Source: Hyaloperonospora brassicae (Eukaryota > Oomycota > Peronosporomycetes > Peronosporales > Peronosporaceae). From it: DNA of 64,000 bases. This document shows positions 41,251-55,200 of this stretch, one piece after another. The notes beneath the pieces are model-generated. The model saw only the letters and a list, made by a program, of their open reading frames with translations, ran no database searches and was not told the DNA's origin. Within the stretch, counting starts at the first letter, position 1, and each line of letters opens with the position of its first letter. The stretch spans positions 1 to 64,000 of the forward strand of contig CANTFL010001327.1 in NCBI GenBank assembly GCA_947650285.1, given 5' to 3'. Position numbers and translations under genes: made by a program.

Positions 41251-43603
41251 TACTTAGCAAGGTACATATTGGTGAATGTAATATATTTCGGTAAAATACA
41301 ATTCTTGAAATATTCTGGTTCTACATACATGGAACGGGCTCACCTCGTCTCAACTTTACGGTCAAGGGCAGCATATATCTCAGCCAGCTTATACTGACAT
41401 ACGGTTCTGCGTGTACATCTCGTTCTTTGCAAAATGTTATCATTCAGAAGCTACGCTTTGTTAACCATTTCTCTTAATCTGCCAAATAGCATTGTAAAGT
41501 GGTGATGCTTAGCCTTTGACTCACTTACACTTTGCTGGTAAAGTTACTTATTTTGCGATCCCAGTAGTCCACTTACCCATTTTGCTTTTATATTTCATGC
41601 TGCACCCTCCATTCGATTGTAGAATACACAAGTGCTCAATCTGCGGACTCAGCTCTATCTTGTTGATTAGAGGTCTTGCAACTGGCAGCAAACGAAGTCA
41701 TTGTTACTGGATTTCCAATGCAAGTACACATATAATCCCCCCTGCATTCGGTACGCTTACGTAGCCCTTTCGTCTTGCCAAGCTCATGATATTGTATCCT
41801 TATCTTAAAGTCTATCATGAAAGGATCGCGCGCCATTGCCTATCATTCAATGACTCTCATGTTAAGAAACCTTTCCTAGTTGACGCACTAAATTCTATTC
41901 ATTGCTCGTAAAATTTGCGGTCAGTAGTCACTCCAAGACAACACGAATGACGAATTTTACGTTTTAGTTATCAGTGCCACGTCGCGCATGCGTTCATTCA
42001 CTATGGATACATTTAATCCATATTACATGTCGGTCTACCTATAAGCTTTGTTTTGTATAATTTGAGCACGGCAGATTCGTGGCGATTGCTCGGAGTGTCC
42101 CCCGTAACCAAATCTTTGTGCTCTATTAATATCAGACCACGTCGGTGACATGTGCGAGCTTTTTGATTGACGTTTTAGTTTACGATTTGTACTACCCATA
42201 CTTGCTCAAAGAGTCCTGCCAAATCATTATCTCGTGCTTTCGAAGCCCCAAATGTAGCACTCAAACTCTCATCACCTTGGTACGAATGTAGGACAAAAAA
42301 TGACTGCAAGATTTCGTCCGGTTAATAGTACGCGATACTGTAGTATATAATCTTTCGATCTGGTCAGATTACTTTCACGGTGCGCACCACCTGTAACATG
42401 TAGAAGTATAATGTTTATGTGGGCCAATTTTGAAAAATGAAAAAAATTACGTCGTTTTCGAAACCGAAAACGCCTTTTACGAACCTCCCGTCGCACTGAA
42501 CACAAGATTCACGTCTGTTGTGCGTCCTTAACAGCAAACGGTGTACGAATAGGCAACATTCACCAACACACTGTTCCCCAACAAATGGCTACGGCACGTG
42601 TAGGTTATGGGGGCAGTTGCTGCACCGCCAGTGTAATCTAACCTCAATGTAGTTCCAAGAGCCAAAAGGGCTTTTGTAAGAGACTATCACTGAAGGCGAC
42701 TATCACATCGTTACCCTGGATTACATTGCAAACTGACCTTTATTAATATGTTCCGGGGAGAATCAAATGCCATGCTCGAAAAAGGCTTCGAGCACATGGT
42801 CTTTAAATACCTCGCATTCGTTTATCACACCACCATCAGCCGCCACTCTCAAAATTCTTCGGGCACATGGACATACTTCGCAATGGTCTGACAAGGAAGG
42901 CAGCCTAATACGCCGTAAAGAAGAATCGGTCACATTGTAAGGTCCCAATATAATGTAAACGGATGTGAACGTATAAGTTGCTGCCAATTATTGTGCTTTG
43001 CAATACTATTTGCAAAACGTTATGGGTTTTGATGATCTTGGATAATCGATTGCGTCGTTTTTTTAGTAAATAGAGGACATTAACAGGCAATACAATGCCG
43101 TTTAGGGTGACGATAGTCATTTTTGCACTTTTAAGACTGCATAAATGGTTCCTTCGCGCAAATTCGTCTACTTGTTAATAGGGTTGAACGTGAAACATTG
43201 CGAAGAATCGAGGAAAATAGGTGTAGGTGGGGAATTTGGGGCGCTCAAATGTGGCTCGCCGCGAGCCAAAATCAATAAAATTCTTCAAACTATAGGGCCC
43301 TATAACTTCGCCGAAAACTTGTCAAATCAAAATCCGAGACTATAGGACTGGAGCTAGTAGCATACTCTAGCCACCTATGGTCTTGAATTTGTGTCGAAAG
43401 AAGAATGAGGTGAGGAGTAGCTGAGTGACAGAGATCGAATTTGTTACAGGGAAGATGAGGCACACTATCGATAGGCGGACGATCACGGGTATTTAACAGC
43501 TGTCTAATCAGATCTTTTGGCGAGAAAATACTGGATCATTACTGGCTAACTAGACTCCGTGGCATTAATCTTTTTAAAAGACAATCGAGAACGGATCCTC
43601 TCG
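41251..43603. other. Intergenic, upstream of the transporter gene
   Basis: There are no convincing genes. A GCATTAATCTTTTTA stretch at 43562-43576, 30-40 nt before the start codon, loosely resembles oomycete initiator elements, but the match is weak. Confidence 0.4.
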
Positions 43604-45535
43604 ATGAAGCACGCGCCCGATGACGGCGCCTCGGACCCGCTGCTCAAGGGTGTCTCCGACTCGTCCTCGGCTTATACAACGGATCATTATGACCCCTCTT
43701 CGGGATTACCTGTCGAGCCATGCGACATGTTGGTGCGTAAGAAGCCAAATCTAAAAGATTCGTACTTGAAGCAGCTGGATTACACACCACTCATTTTTAA
43801 GGTATGGAAGCCAATCCGGATGTGTGGGTGGAAGTTTTCGTAGAAACTATCAGTAGTTTCGCGATGTTCTGAAAGTGCTGACTTTGCTATTGCTCGCAGC
43901 AGAATTTGAAGAGGATTGGAACTTTCATCGCTTCAATGTCACCGATGGGTACTCGAAGGGTACGTGGCACACCTTGCTAAACGTAGGCTACGCCATAGCG
44001 CTCACTATCGTGTATCGTTTATTCCACAATGCAGTTTAATGAGGAAGACGTTTTGAACGATGCTTTTCCCTACCATCGATCGATCGTTCCGTCGAAAGGG
44101 TCGATTCGCGGTTCTGTTTTCAATCTGGCTGGCGCAACTCTTGGTGCAGGGGCACTATCGTTGCCATACGCAGTCGCAGTGTCCGGTTTGGGTTTTGCCG
44201 TGGCTCAACTTGTACTGGCAGCGCTGCTAACCGTGTACACCATTCGACTACTGATTCGCGCAGGCGACATTACGAAGTGGGGGCGTGATACGCATAGCTG
44301 AATAGCATGGTACATGGCATTCCATGTTCACGACTGACGCTTGCTTTGCTTTATTTGTTCATAGACTGAAGTCATACGAGGACGTGGCCATGCATTGTTT
44401 TGGGCCAAATGTCAGTTTGACGGCTTGTATCACTTTTAGACACCATGTTTTTCGACAAGTTCTTACTTATTTTGTACCTGCAGGTAACGATTTTTGTGGA
44501 GATCAACATCCTCATTTTCTGTTTCGGTATTTCTGTTGCGTACCTTGTGACGCTGGGAGACATTATTACTCCTCTTGGTGAACTTTGTTTCGGGCTGCAA
44601 AGCATATTCGCGCAGCGATGGGTGCTCATGACGATTTCGTGCGCTACGATAATGCTTCCGCTGTCTTTATTGAAGGACATAAGCAGTCTACAATTCTCGT
44701 CGATACTGGGCGTTTTCAGTATCATCTTTCTCGTTGTGGCAGTGGCGATTCGATCGATTATGTACGCGAGTGCCAATGGAATGCCCGACGACGTTACCTG
44801 GACGATTGATACAAGTCGGGGCCCAGACTTCATGCTTAGCGTGCCAATCGTCATGTTTGCATTCACGTGTCAGGTACGAAAAAAAGTGAGATTGACATCA
44901 CATCAAGTGCTAAGTTGTTTGACTTTTGTAACAACTAGGTCAACGTTTTCTCAATTTACACGGAGCTGCAGCGCCCGTGCATTCGCCGCATGAACAAGGT
45001 GGTGGAACGTGCGACGCTGGTATCGTTTTTGGTCTACCTGTCTATCGGGGTGGTGGCATATCTAGCCTTCGGATCTCAGCTTGTGGATCCAAAGTACAAG
45101 GGGAACATTCTCCTAAGTTTTCCTCTGGACGACACGCTGATTGCAGTCAGCCGAGCCGCAATCACGTTCACTGTGGCCGTGGCATTTCCGCTGAACATCT
45201 TTCCATGCCGCTTCACTATCGACATGATGTTTTTCTCGGACTCGGAGGACTCGTGGCCGCGTCATACAGCTGTCACAAGTAGCCTTGTGCTATTGGCGCT
45301 GCTGCTAGCAGTTTTTTGTCCCGGTATCAATGTGATTTTTGGCATCATTGGCGGCACTTGCTCTGCAGTCGTGTGTTTCTGCCTCCCGGCTGCATTCATC
45401 CTAAAGCTCGAGGATGGCCCCCTGCATGGTCCCAAGAAGATTGGTCCGGTGATGTTGCTTATCGGAGCGATCGTCATCGGGTTTACGGGAACGGCTGTGA
45501 CGGTGTTGTCGAATTGGCTGGTGCTGTCTTCGTGA
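43604..45535 (+). CDS. AAAP-family amino acid transporter, six exons
   Basis: A membrane permease of the amino acid/auxin permease family (Aa_trans fold), expected to import amino acids with protons. Inferred exons: 43604-43801, 43900-43959, 44035-44276, 44365-44410, 44484-44873, 44939-45535. All introns are GT...AG, of 98, 75, 88, 73 and 65 nt, and the joined frame is 510 codons. An acidic/polar N-terminal tail of ~112 residues is followed by the diagnostic N-L-A-G-A-T-L-G-A-G-A-L-S-L-P-Y-A segment and then about ten further hydrophobic helices, including V-E-I-N-I-L-I-F-C-F-G and F-A-F-T-C-Q-V-N-V-F-S-I-Y-T-E-L. ATG 43604 is preferred to the upstream GTG at 43559. The substrate is not deducible. 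Exon 2 could start at 43900 or 43903. Confidence 0.88.
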
Positions 45536-47789
45536 GTTTAGTTCTGGAGCAACCTAATCGTTTTGCATGGTTTATAAAATTGTTGATCTTTCCTTCCCCT
45601 AGAAACGTGCAATCTTCATTCAAACACAAGCGTCCTGTTTTCTATTAGATTCTAAGGACGCAAATGACCACTTAGCGTCAATTTGTTATGCAGTCAATGC
45701 CGTACGTCTTTTCATTACTGCCAAAAGCGGTTTGGCTATGATTGCGTTTGTTAAATGACACTAGGTTGTTGATTGCGCCCGTAAATGACCGTGTACATGG
45801 CAGTGTGAGATGGAAGCAACCCATCTCGTATGACGTTGGGCGAATTCGATGGCTACACGAGACCTGCCGCTGAAACAGTGCGATTAACATTGGCTGCGCT
45901 AATATCTTGTTTTGCTCATTCATTTGGCTTGCGATCTTTCGTCCCTCGTTGCTTTCTGCCGTATTGTAGACTATACCGTATCGCTAGTGGCGATGCAAGC
46001 TATGCACGTCAAGTTTTCGACTAGTCAATGCACTGCGACGGGCTCTTATGACGTGTAGGATAACTCGCACATTCATTTCGACACAACGCTTGATTCTGGC
46101 AAGAGAGGTAGTCGAATGCTCTCTCGTAAAACGTACTAAACCGCTGGCAATCTGAAACAGAGCGCGTGTCTGTGCCGCTCACTGAGACTCGACAGTGAGT
46201 GACGCAGTGTAAACTTTGTTGATATTGTCTATCACACAAAGTGCCAAGCAAATTCGGTGGTCGTATATTCTAGGCACTGGGGTCACATCGAAGCATAATT
46301 ACAACGGTCTAAGCTCGCGAGACTCACTGACGCTCAATATGAAAGCCACAATCGTACCTCACGGCCATGTATAGTGGCCAAAAGACCCATGTTCTGACTT
46401 TACAATGTGGTACATACATGGAGCATTGGGATTGGTGTTGCATTGTGCTATCTACAATTTTCCGTCCGTATTCGCGGATATCCGTCCATTATATCGCAAG
46501 TAGACGTAACCGAAGCGTGGACCAGTCTCTCAGTCGATAACCTTATGAGAAAATGACGAAGAACGACATCACCATAGTACAAGCTTGTGCTTGTGCTGTC
46601 AACGAACTGTCACTTGTCAGATACGGTGCCGCTAGACAGTATATAATAATTTTATAGTGATAAGTATTGACTATCATGGCTCGACGATTATCATTCGTTT
46701 CGGCTGGGTTATTGATCGCTGCCTTTCCCTTACCTTGATAACACGGGCTATCAATGTAAGTGATAGCGACGTGACGACTACGCTGTAGCGGTCCAATTAG
46801 TATGGGGCTGCAAATCGCACGGCATCTGCAAGGCACAAGATCATCGTCTCATGCACGGGAATGTTGATGGCCAATTTCCCGTTGTAGCGTCCGACAAAGC
46901 CAGACCGACCACAGCGTGTGCAATAATGCGATACGAATTTAAAGCGACGGAACTTTCTTATACTGACTATTTATGATCATGACATTCAGGCGAGATAGTA
47001 GGTGAATAGTTAAAAAGCCATTACGGCTGGTGGCAAAAGCGAGATTGTCACTTTATCAATGCCATGATAATCACTAAACTAGCTACCTTCCACCATCGAG
47101 CACCTCGACATGTTTATGCCTAGAGAGTGAGAGAAGGATTGATATATATTCGGGTACGCGAGCGACCCACTATATCCGGCTTTGTTAGCCAATCCCCTGC
47201 GATGTGTAATCGTGCTGCCCCTGCGCGTGTATCAATCCACGAACTCCCGATCCCGGTGACAGTGCTTTTCCACTCGGCCACCGGGGTCGGTAGACCTGTA
47301 TATGCCCACGGATCAACCTTATAGTCACATATTCAACTCTAGCTCACAGAGCAAAGAGAACACAGCCACGAAGACCAAAATTGATTTTAACTCATGCTAG
47401 GTAACGAATCTTCCTGCAAAGCCTCTTTTGATATTGGCGTAAATGGTATCATGCAATGTTGAGGCTGTTTCACAAACAAAGCGCGTGATTTCAAAACCAA
47501 ACGCAACACCGGTATGTCAGAAAGCCAAATCTGTGTGGCTTAAATGTTGCAGGTTACCAGTGGCAGAGCTGTGATGAAAATTTATAGAGCAACATACTTT
47601 GGTTGTAGGGTTTATGCACATGTCTAGTGCTGCGGCATTGGAGAAGTAAAAACAAAACACAAGTCCAACAAATTCCATGCTTTACATCACCGGCGTAGTA
47701 GGCTACATATGAGGAAGACAGATGTAACATGTACGGCCATGATGACGAAGCTGACAATGCAGCAGGTTGTTCGTGAGATATCCAACATT
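45536..47789. other. Intergenic between convergent genes
   Basis: This holds the 3' flanks of the transporter (+) and the bZIP gene (-). No other gene is supported. It is long for an oomycete intergenic gap. Confidence 0.5.
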
Positions 47790-49262
47790 TCACTTCCCAG
47801 TGCTATTCGAGTTGTTCTGCAGGGTAGTATCTACGAGCTTGTCCAACATGTACATAAACGCTGGGTTCTCCTTGACCCAGATGATAAATCTGGTTGCTTG
47901 AGAGGGTGTTAGTATCTGTTGCAGCTGCGCCACTTGAGTTTCCAGCGCCGCGTTCTTTTCATCGGTCACATCTTTCAGTTTCTCAACAATGCTTAACGTG
48001 TGGCTCAGATCGTCACGCACTTTCTTTATTGCAGCTCGACGTTTCAAGATCTGCCGTTGCTGATCTTCCGACACATCCAATTCGTCGGCCAAGATTCCCC
48101 ACAGACTCATGGTAGCCGAAGCTGATTCAGGCGCAGACATTGGATCCTCCTTTATTACGTGATCCCGCTTCAGCATATCCACACCTTGTTCCACAGAATA
48201 CAAACACAGCTTTGTCACTTGCGTGGGAAGGATCAACTCCCGAATGCGCGACAAATGATAGTGCAGCTTTTCACGTCGTCTTGGTCCATAGTCCGAGTAC
48301 GTCACCTTGTACATGTTCAAAAACTGAGCGATCTCTTGTTCATTCGCGTCTCGTTGTAGCATCTCCCGCATCTGATCTTTGATCTGCTTCTTCTCGCGCT
48401 GCTCACTTATGATTGCCTCCTTGCCAATCTTAAGGCGCATTTTCAAATCGATATTTTCTGCCTCCAATCGACGCAAGCGCGCCTCATTTTGCTCTTGCTG
48501 CTTCATCTTGCGTTTGCGAAATTCTCTTACCGACACAAGGTTTTTAACCCGACGAAGCTGTTTCTTCTCGAAGTCGTCGTCTGTGCCAGAATCGACGACG
48601 ACAGCCGGCAAAATTGTGTCGCTTTTTTGCCGCTTCTGTGGTCGCTTGCTTCGGGCAATACGCAAAGCGACCTTTCCTCTCGTGCTTCTTCTGCCAGCAT
48701 CGACCTTTTCTCCCATCGCTGTTGTCATGCTTTGTTGCACTTTGCCAACAGTTGATTTTGCTGCATTGTCACCAGGTTTCATTCTCGCGCCTTGTTTTTT
48801 CTGTACCTTTTTCGGCATATTTTCATCATGTCCGCTTTTCATCTCTTCATAGCTGCCACCCACAACCAGACGAGCACTTTGACCCATTGACACATGTGGT
48901 ATCATCGAGAATACAGCAGCGGATGGTTTAACCGCAGTAGGGCGCATGACTCGGTTTACCGCCGGATTTGGAACCCTCGACGGCGCCGCGCTGAGCATCT
49001 GGGTAACATCTGATTCCTCAACTGATGACGTAGCATCACTGCATCCAGACTCATTTGATTTGATCAGTTGCTGAAACACCAGCGCCGGTGTCATCATATG
49101 GTCCGTCTCAACGTCGTCCAGCGGCAGAAGATGTAGGTCTTCACTGGTCCCGCTAGCCAGTCCAACGCTCGTCGTGGTAGCTGCCGTCGCGTTGTTCCGC
49201 AGTAGCCAGCCAAAACTGCCTTCTTGGTTGTCCTCGAACATTGTCCAGTCGATGCCGCTCAT
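47790..49262 (-). CDS. bZIP transcription factor
   Basis: A single-exon gene for a 490-residue nuclear DNA-binding protein. Basic region about 232-253: R-R-V-K-N-L-V-S-V-R-E-F-R-K-R-K, with the signature N241-x7-R249. The usual Ser/Cys just before the Arg is Phe (F248), and Ala-Ala is Ser-Val, an atypical contact set. A zipper/coiled coil follows (L267, L274, L278, then a long charged helix to about 310). The N-terminal half is Ser/Thr-rich with basic patches at 150-165 and 190-213. The C-terminal half (about 330-480) is helical, with P-T-Q-V-T-K-L-C-L-Y and L-T-P-S-Q-A-T-R-F-I-I-W-V, repeats also typical of oomycete bZIPs. It starts at ATG 49262. CATTCATTGTCTGC at 49447-49460 (minus) may be an initiator. 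It is convergent with the transporter. Target genes are unknown. Confidence 0.85.
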   Translation of the reverse strand: MSGIDWTMFEDNQEGSFGWLLRNNATAATTTSVGLASGTSEDLHLLPLDDVETDHMMTPALVFQQLIKSNESGCSDATSSVEESDVTQMLSAAPSRVPNPAVNRVMRPTAVKPSAAVFSMIPHVSMGQSARLVVGGSYEEMKSGHDENMPKKVQKKQGARMKPGDNAAKSTVGKVQQSMTTAMGEKVDAGRRSTRGKVALRIARSKRPQKRQKSDTILPAVVVDSGTDDDFEKKQLRRVKNLVSVREFRKRKMKQQEQNEARLRRLEAENIDLKMRLKIGKEAIISEQREKKQIKDQMREMLQRDANEQEIAQFLNMYKVTYSDYGPRRREKLHYHLSRIRELILPTQVTKLCLYSVEQGVDMLKRDHVIKEDPMSAPESASATMSLWGILADELDVSEDQQRQILKRRAAIKKVRDDLSHTLSIVEKLKDVTDEKNAALETQVAQLQQILTPSQATRFIIWVKENPAFMYMLDKLVDTTLQNNSNSTGK

Positions 49263-52200
49263 GGCCGTGGATCGGTTTCGCTCGCCACTGGCAGTCGTGT
49301 CTGAGTGGTCGGCGACACTTGAAAGTCAACGATCGAGTACTTCTCTGGTTTGTGAATCGGAGTCGGAAAGTAGAATCAGATTCTCGTCGTGAACGAGGTG
49401 CAAGATTGGCCAATCAGTACAAGCTTCGCCCGAGAGCCAATTTTTGCAGACAATGAATGCATGGCGATTTGCGCTAACGAGAAGTCAAAAGATACGCCCG
49501 GCAACCTCTGGTCGCGGAATGGATGGAAGCATGCCTCATGAAGCTCCTATATAGTTAGAGAGTCACCGTTGGACACAGAAGTAAAATGACGGTCGTCAGC
49601 TATACTTTTCTCCAATGTGTTCGATTATACAACATGAAGCTAAACACCATTTGAAACTGACTGTCTACAGTGTGTTATAAGAACCAGCAGCGGATGTGTT
49701 ATGCGTGATCCTTCACTGATTTACAGGCCCAATTCCCACATTTCAGTATAATTATCGTGAGAACCGATCTCTCGCGAGTATTCGTCGATTCTCCTATTGA
49801 CCAACGATTACAATAGTATCACGGGATTGGTTTTGCACCCCCTCCTCCAAAAGGACAGGCAAGCGAAAAGCTTGGCCGGCCGTCGTGGCCGTGTTTACTC
49901 TTTCCATATCAGCTGCATGTTACGCCTCTATATGTTTACGGAAATACATCCAGTCTGTGACAGAGGTCCGCAGACTGACGCAGGCTTCCTCGTACAGTAG
50001 CATACCACAATATAACAATCACGATCAAATTTCTTTATTATCGACGAATGGAGGTTGCAACCGCGAATAATGATGCTACAGCCGCTAACAGGTCTTATGG
50101 CACATGACAGAAGAGGTTAAGCACGTCGCACTTATTGTGTGGTCAAGGAAGAAATAAATTCACCAGAGCAGTCTCACAAGCTGCGGTCCCAACGACTGTG
50201 GGTAAGCGTACTGGGATAAAGTGTAATGGGGTGCCTATCGATTATACAGATGGCAGCATACGACCTCTATCATAACAGCAGTAATGTAGCTGCGTGAAGC
50301 TTTCCGTACACCGTTTTGCTATAGAGCGCACCTAGCTGAGCTGAAAGTCGAATTATACGAGAAAAACATCTGCATCCTATGAAGTAAAGACATTTGATAC
50401 TATCCGTCGAGAACCTACGTGATTCAAGTATACTAAATTGGCCATGTTGACGATGTGCTCGCTCGTGCGCGCGTCGCTTCTTCACAAAGAGCTTGTATTG
50501 AAGATGATGGCCTGTAAAATCCAATTTGCAGAGATGAATACAACTGTAGTGTCCGAGCAGTTAAATAATTAAACTCAATTAGTTCCCTCGTTCGCATCCA
50601 AGTGCGACTTTACGTCTAATGAGATCTTCACTAGCTTCTTTGCCTTTTTTAATGATGGCATCGCTTTCCCAACCATGTATGGTTCTCTGGCTGCAGCAAT
50701 GCGTCTACACGATCACGCGCTTGATAAAATCCCATATCCGTCGTATACAGGCTCATTCGCGCATTACAGCAACAGCTACGGGTACCACAAACAACTGTAA
50801 AATCCTCTCTATAACTTCGTAATCAAATGGTATTTTGTTTGTTTTCGCCAGTGATACTTACACCCATTAATTGAAAAAATGGACCAAGCAGTCATCAAAA
50901 AAATGAAGCAACAACACAAGAAAATGAGAAAATGAAACGAGGTATTCAGTAACAAATAATTGCACAAATTATACTTACTATTCGATGCGATATGCGCATA
51001 CTTGAGATCCCGTGCCTAAAAATTTAAACTTGTATCACAATTTTGGTAAGTGCTGTTGCAAATTGCAAAGATAAGCATTCCCTCGTTTTGATAATGTTGG
51101 ATCAGTCTCCTTTATACCTATTAATCATGAAAGCTCACACACAGACACTTCTTCGCACGCCACTTTCTTTTCCACCGATACACATACGAAATGATCCGCG
51201 TCGCATTTTTTGATTTGGTCGCCGAAAAGCAGAAAATGCTACTGCCCAGAAGTTATCACAATAGAGTGCTAGAACATAGCGCTACGTGCACGATGTATGA
51301 GAGCCGAAGTGACTACGCTTGTGTTTATAATGTCCTCCACAGTACACATCATCATTTATTGTATATTCACAGCATCCTTACTGCGAGATCATAATTAAGA
51401 CGATCAGTTGATCCCACCTTCAGAACCATTTTTCGGTAGGTAAAATAACTTTGCATAATCACCGCGCCATTTAATGGCTTTGAACATGCATTATGTGTTT
51501 TCAAGCAAGCACGTGACCACATGCACTTTACCCAGAATATGTTTTTGTTTCTGCTACTTGTGTTTAAACTTTTGATTGTTTACCCGTCTTCTAATCCTGC
51601 ATTGGATCGATACAAAAACACCTTACATATCATTGTTTACGAGTAGCTTTCACACAGCGCCATTTCGTTCCATATAATGCCGACGATACCGCCGCGGAGA
51701 CGGCAACAAGAGAGTAAAATACTGATCCAGTCAAAGCAAATCCAGAATTTAGCAGTAAATTTGATAAAAAGGTCCAGAATCCAGCACCTTTTTTAAATCG
51801 AGACCACGCAGAATACGAATGATGGGGAACGCACTATGCCCGACTGTAACATTGTACGAATCTGCGTGACTATTCACGAGACGTTTTAATATTTAAGGAG
51901 ACGCTGGTATTACTTCTTTTGGCACACTTTCTATGACTAACGGACGGCTCACTTCTAGTTTATCGATCCACAAGCGTCTACAGAGAAGGATGTAGACCTC
52001 TGCGTTGCCCTATTTCCGGTTCTCTCATCCTCGCGGTAAGCTTTCCATGAGGTGATAGTGTATAGGATCGGATGTTATTTTAGCTACACGTGATAGAAGA
52101 AACTTTTTAAGAGCAGAAGTTTATTTCGTGCACGTGACGGAGGAGGGGAATCAGTGCGCGACCAGCGAATTTCAGACAACCCACCATACCAGTTGTAGGG

Positions 52201-55200
52201 ATCGAAGTCGACGGACTCCGTGATTGATTTGTTAAACCCTATTTGATGTGCTATATCTCGCTTTCCTCTAATTCCTATAAATAATTATAGTAAGGACGTT
52301 ATCTAGATCATGATGACGTCGCTATGATTCTTCGTAGGTCGACTCCGCAGAGTCAGCGCCATCCCTGATGTACGTATAAAATGGTTTCGACTTCGTTGCT
52401 ACTTGTTTTTTCATCAGGGATCAAAATGGAGGGCCGAAAAAAATGCGAAACAAAATGAAGGCTAAGATTTGCGTCATAACGCGTCGGTCATTAGACGCCC
52501 AGGTCGGACAGAGTGCGAGATGAGATGAACATTTAGAAGCAATATACATAAATCCCCGTGATCAAATGAATCAGTGTCCGCAAGGGTGTAGGCAGGAGCG
52601 ATTGTCATTCCGAAGGCCTTGGCTATTTATTCGCCAATGTTTTTGCACATTGTTGATCACGCATGTAAGTTAGGGGGTTACACTGTAATAATATATGATT
52701 AGCGTATACAGAGCAAAGTTATAGCAAACGTGTTGATATATATCCATGTTTTTTGTAGGAACCCTATGCACAGCACGTTCAATTGAGTATATAGATAATG
52801 GATGCAAGCGCGTGGCATGTTTCCGAGGTTGTGTCGAGCATCAATGCATTTGTCACGAAGACTGACGCCGGATTTCACAGGAATTATTGCGTTACTTAAG
52901 TCAATTGGCTTTGCTATTTAATGAGTCTCTTCTTTTCCATCGAAGTCGCATGGCGCCGACATGTTATCTTGTCGTGCCTCACTTGAAAGCAAAAGCGGTA
53001 CTTGTAAGTACCTTCAGACTTCGTCCCTCAGAGACAACGATGCGTCTTTCTTGTCGTCGTCCAGATTTCATATAATAGAATGGTAATTTTATCATTATTA
53101 GAGCTGTTTAGTGCTGACAACCAATTCAGTCGACATCCACAGAAATTCTTCTGTCATATTCCTGACTAGAAATGCCTGATAAAAATTCGCTTTTTCGTCG
53201 ATGGTCGACCCATTGGCATGCAGCACGGTGACGAGGTGGCGGCAAGGTAACCTCATATCCATTTAAGTTGAACTTGCGGAACTTAGATAATCAACACTAT
53301 TGATATATAGCGTAGCCTTGTTAAGAAGAAATCAATATGGTGGAGGACGACGGCTCAACTTCATATCAACCCGCATCTGCTTGTTCTTTCTTCAAAGAGA
53401 CCGCGAACGAGGATTCAAAGTATTATTTTTGCTGACCTTATATTATGTGATCTCGACGCATTTAAATCATTTACATGGTCGCCTGTTTCAAACATTTTAT
53501 TCCTCCAGAGGCGCTGCATCACGAATATCGTGGACGATAATGGCATCGTTTTCGCTCTCTACCTAGTTAGTAGTATGCCCCCTAAAATAAGTCATGGTAT
53601 GACTGGCGGAGCAAAAATATCTTTGCGATGCGTTCTTTTGGCCAAATCTGTGCTCAACGTCGTAAAATTATGAGACTTGAGATTCATCAATAATATATAT
53701 TTGCGTATTCTCAAATACAGTCCAATGAACAAGATCAACATCCCAATGTATGCGGCAAAATAATCTCCAAACTATGTTCGTACCGCCGTAAGAATAGCGT
53801 TGTAGTCGATCTCGGACTCTGCTGCATGAATTCTCCACACCATATTCTCAAAGTCAGTACCTAAACATTAAAGTTGCGTTTGATATTCGGCGAAATGTGC
53901 AAGGCACAAAATCAAATCCATAGGCGGATTTCTGCGATTAAATATACCTTTTTCACGGCATATCTAATCTTCCCACGATCCCACATCATCGCGTCATTCC
54001 CAAAATTTATTCCAGTCTTTATATTGAATATAAACCACGATATGCTGTTCTTGTTCTCACATTCACGATGGCAGTGTCGAACGTAACGTTTTGTCCGTGT
54101 CCGTCTCGACCTCTTGGAGAAAGTATCACGCCATCTAAGAAGCGGCGTCACAATTTTTTTTTCATCAAAGCCATCCACCGGAACTTATGGGATTGGCTGA
54201 CAAAAGACAATCCAAGGGCCACAAACAATCAAAGTAGATTGTTTTAGTCCGATTCGATCGCCACAATGCTGGATCAACTGAAGCGCATTTATTCTACCGA
54301 ATGCGGAGCTAGAAGATCAAAATTTGATTTGTAGTCGCCTTTATATCTACAAGACCGCTTCTTTGGCTTTGTAAGTCTTAGTTTGAGACCTATGGAGGTT
54401 AGTCATGAAACGGAAGCGGACTAGAGCCACAATTGCCTGGCGCTTAATGCCCTTGTCACCGCAAATCGCAGAATGTATTGAAGGGAGAAGTTTGATTTGC
54501 CGTGATGAAGGCTTGGCAATCGCAACGCACACATCCAGGTGACCATCGTTTAGCGATTATATGTATTGCTCAAATGTATACCCTTCCGCTGTCGCCTCGT
54601 CACGCGGAGCTTCCACGGGCCCCAATCTTCTGGACACACATAAATTTTACTCCTACTACAACACATCATGACCTTGCAGTGTCGAGTTTGATTAAAACAG
54701 TAATTTGTACAAACATGGTTGCTGCAGAGCCCGTCTATAGAATGATTTCCTTCAGCAGTAGATTGGTGTCGTAAAGGATTGCTTCCATGTCGGTCTTCAC
54801 CGTTTTAAGAGACATCTTAGTTTTTTTATAAATTGCTTCGCACATGGACCTAACCTGTTTAACCAACACCAGAAAAAATAGTGTGGTCCCCATTATTGTG
54901 TGCTGCGTGTGGTCGTCCTAAATAAAACTTTTGGGTTCTTGACTTTTGCCCAATTTACCGCTGGATTCTGGATTTACCTATCCAATTACACCTGAATAAA
55001 AATAAACTCATCTGGACATTTATTGAATTACAAATGCTATTACAGGTCACGCTGAAATTGTCGACCACCGATTTATTAGTAAAACATCTACTAACGGATA
55101 CACATGCAAGTTTCGTGATTATTACTTGATGATCTGGGCCAAACATGACCAGGCCTGCATGTATATGACTGACATATATCATGTTTGTATTGAATGGTCA

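Noticed and set aside
43562..43576. Oomycete initiator for the transporter
   Set aside because: The match to the consensus is too weak to list as a feature.
44372..44866. 164-codon minus-strand frame
   Set aside because: It is antisense to exons 4-5 of the transporter; the plus strand carries clear permease motifs.
47100..47330. GC-richer patch suspected to be an RNA gene
   Set aside because: I found no tRNA box A/B pair, no snRNA Sm site in context and no rRNA similarity that I could defend.
48379..48852. 157-codon plus-strand frame and neighbours 48140-48931
   Set aside because: They are antisense shadows of the bZIP gene, with Cys/Phe/Ser-rich content that mirrors its Lys/Glu codons.
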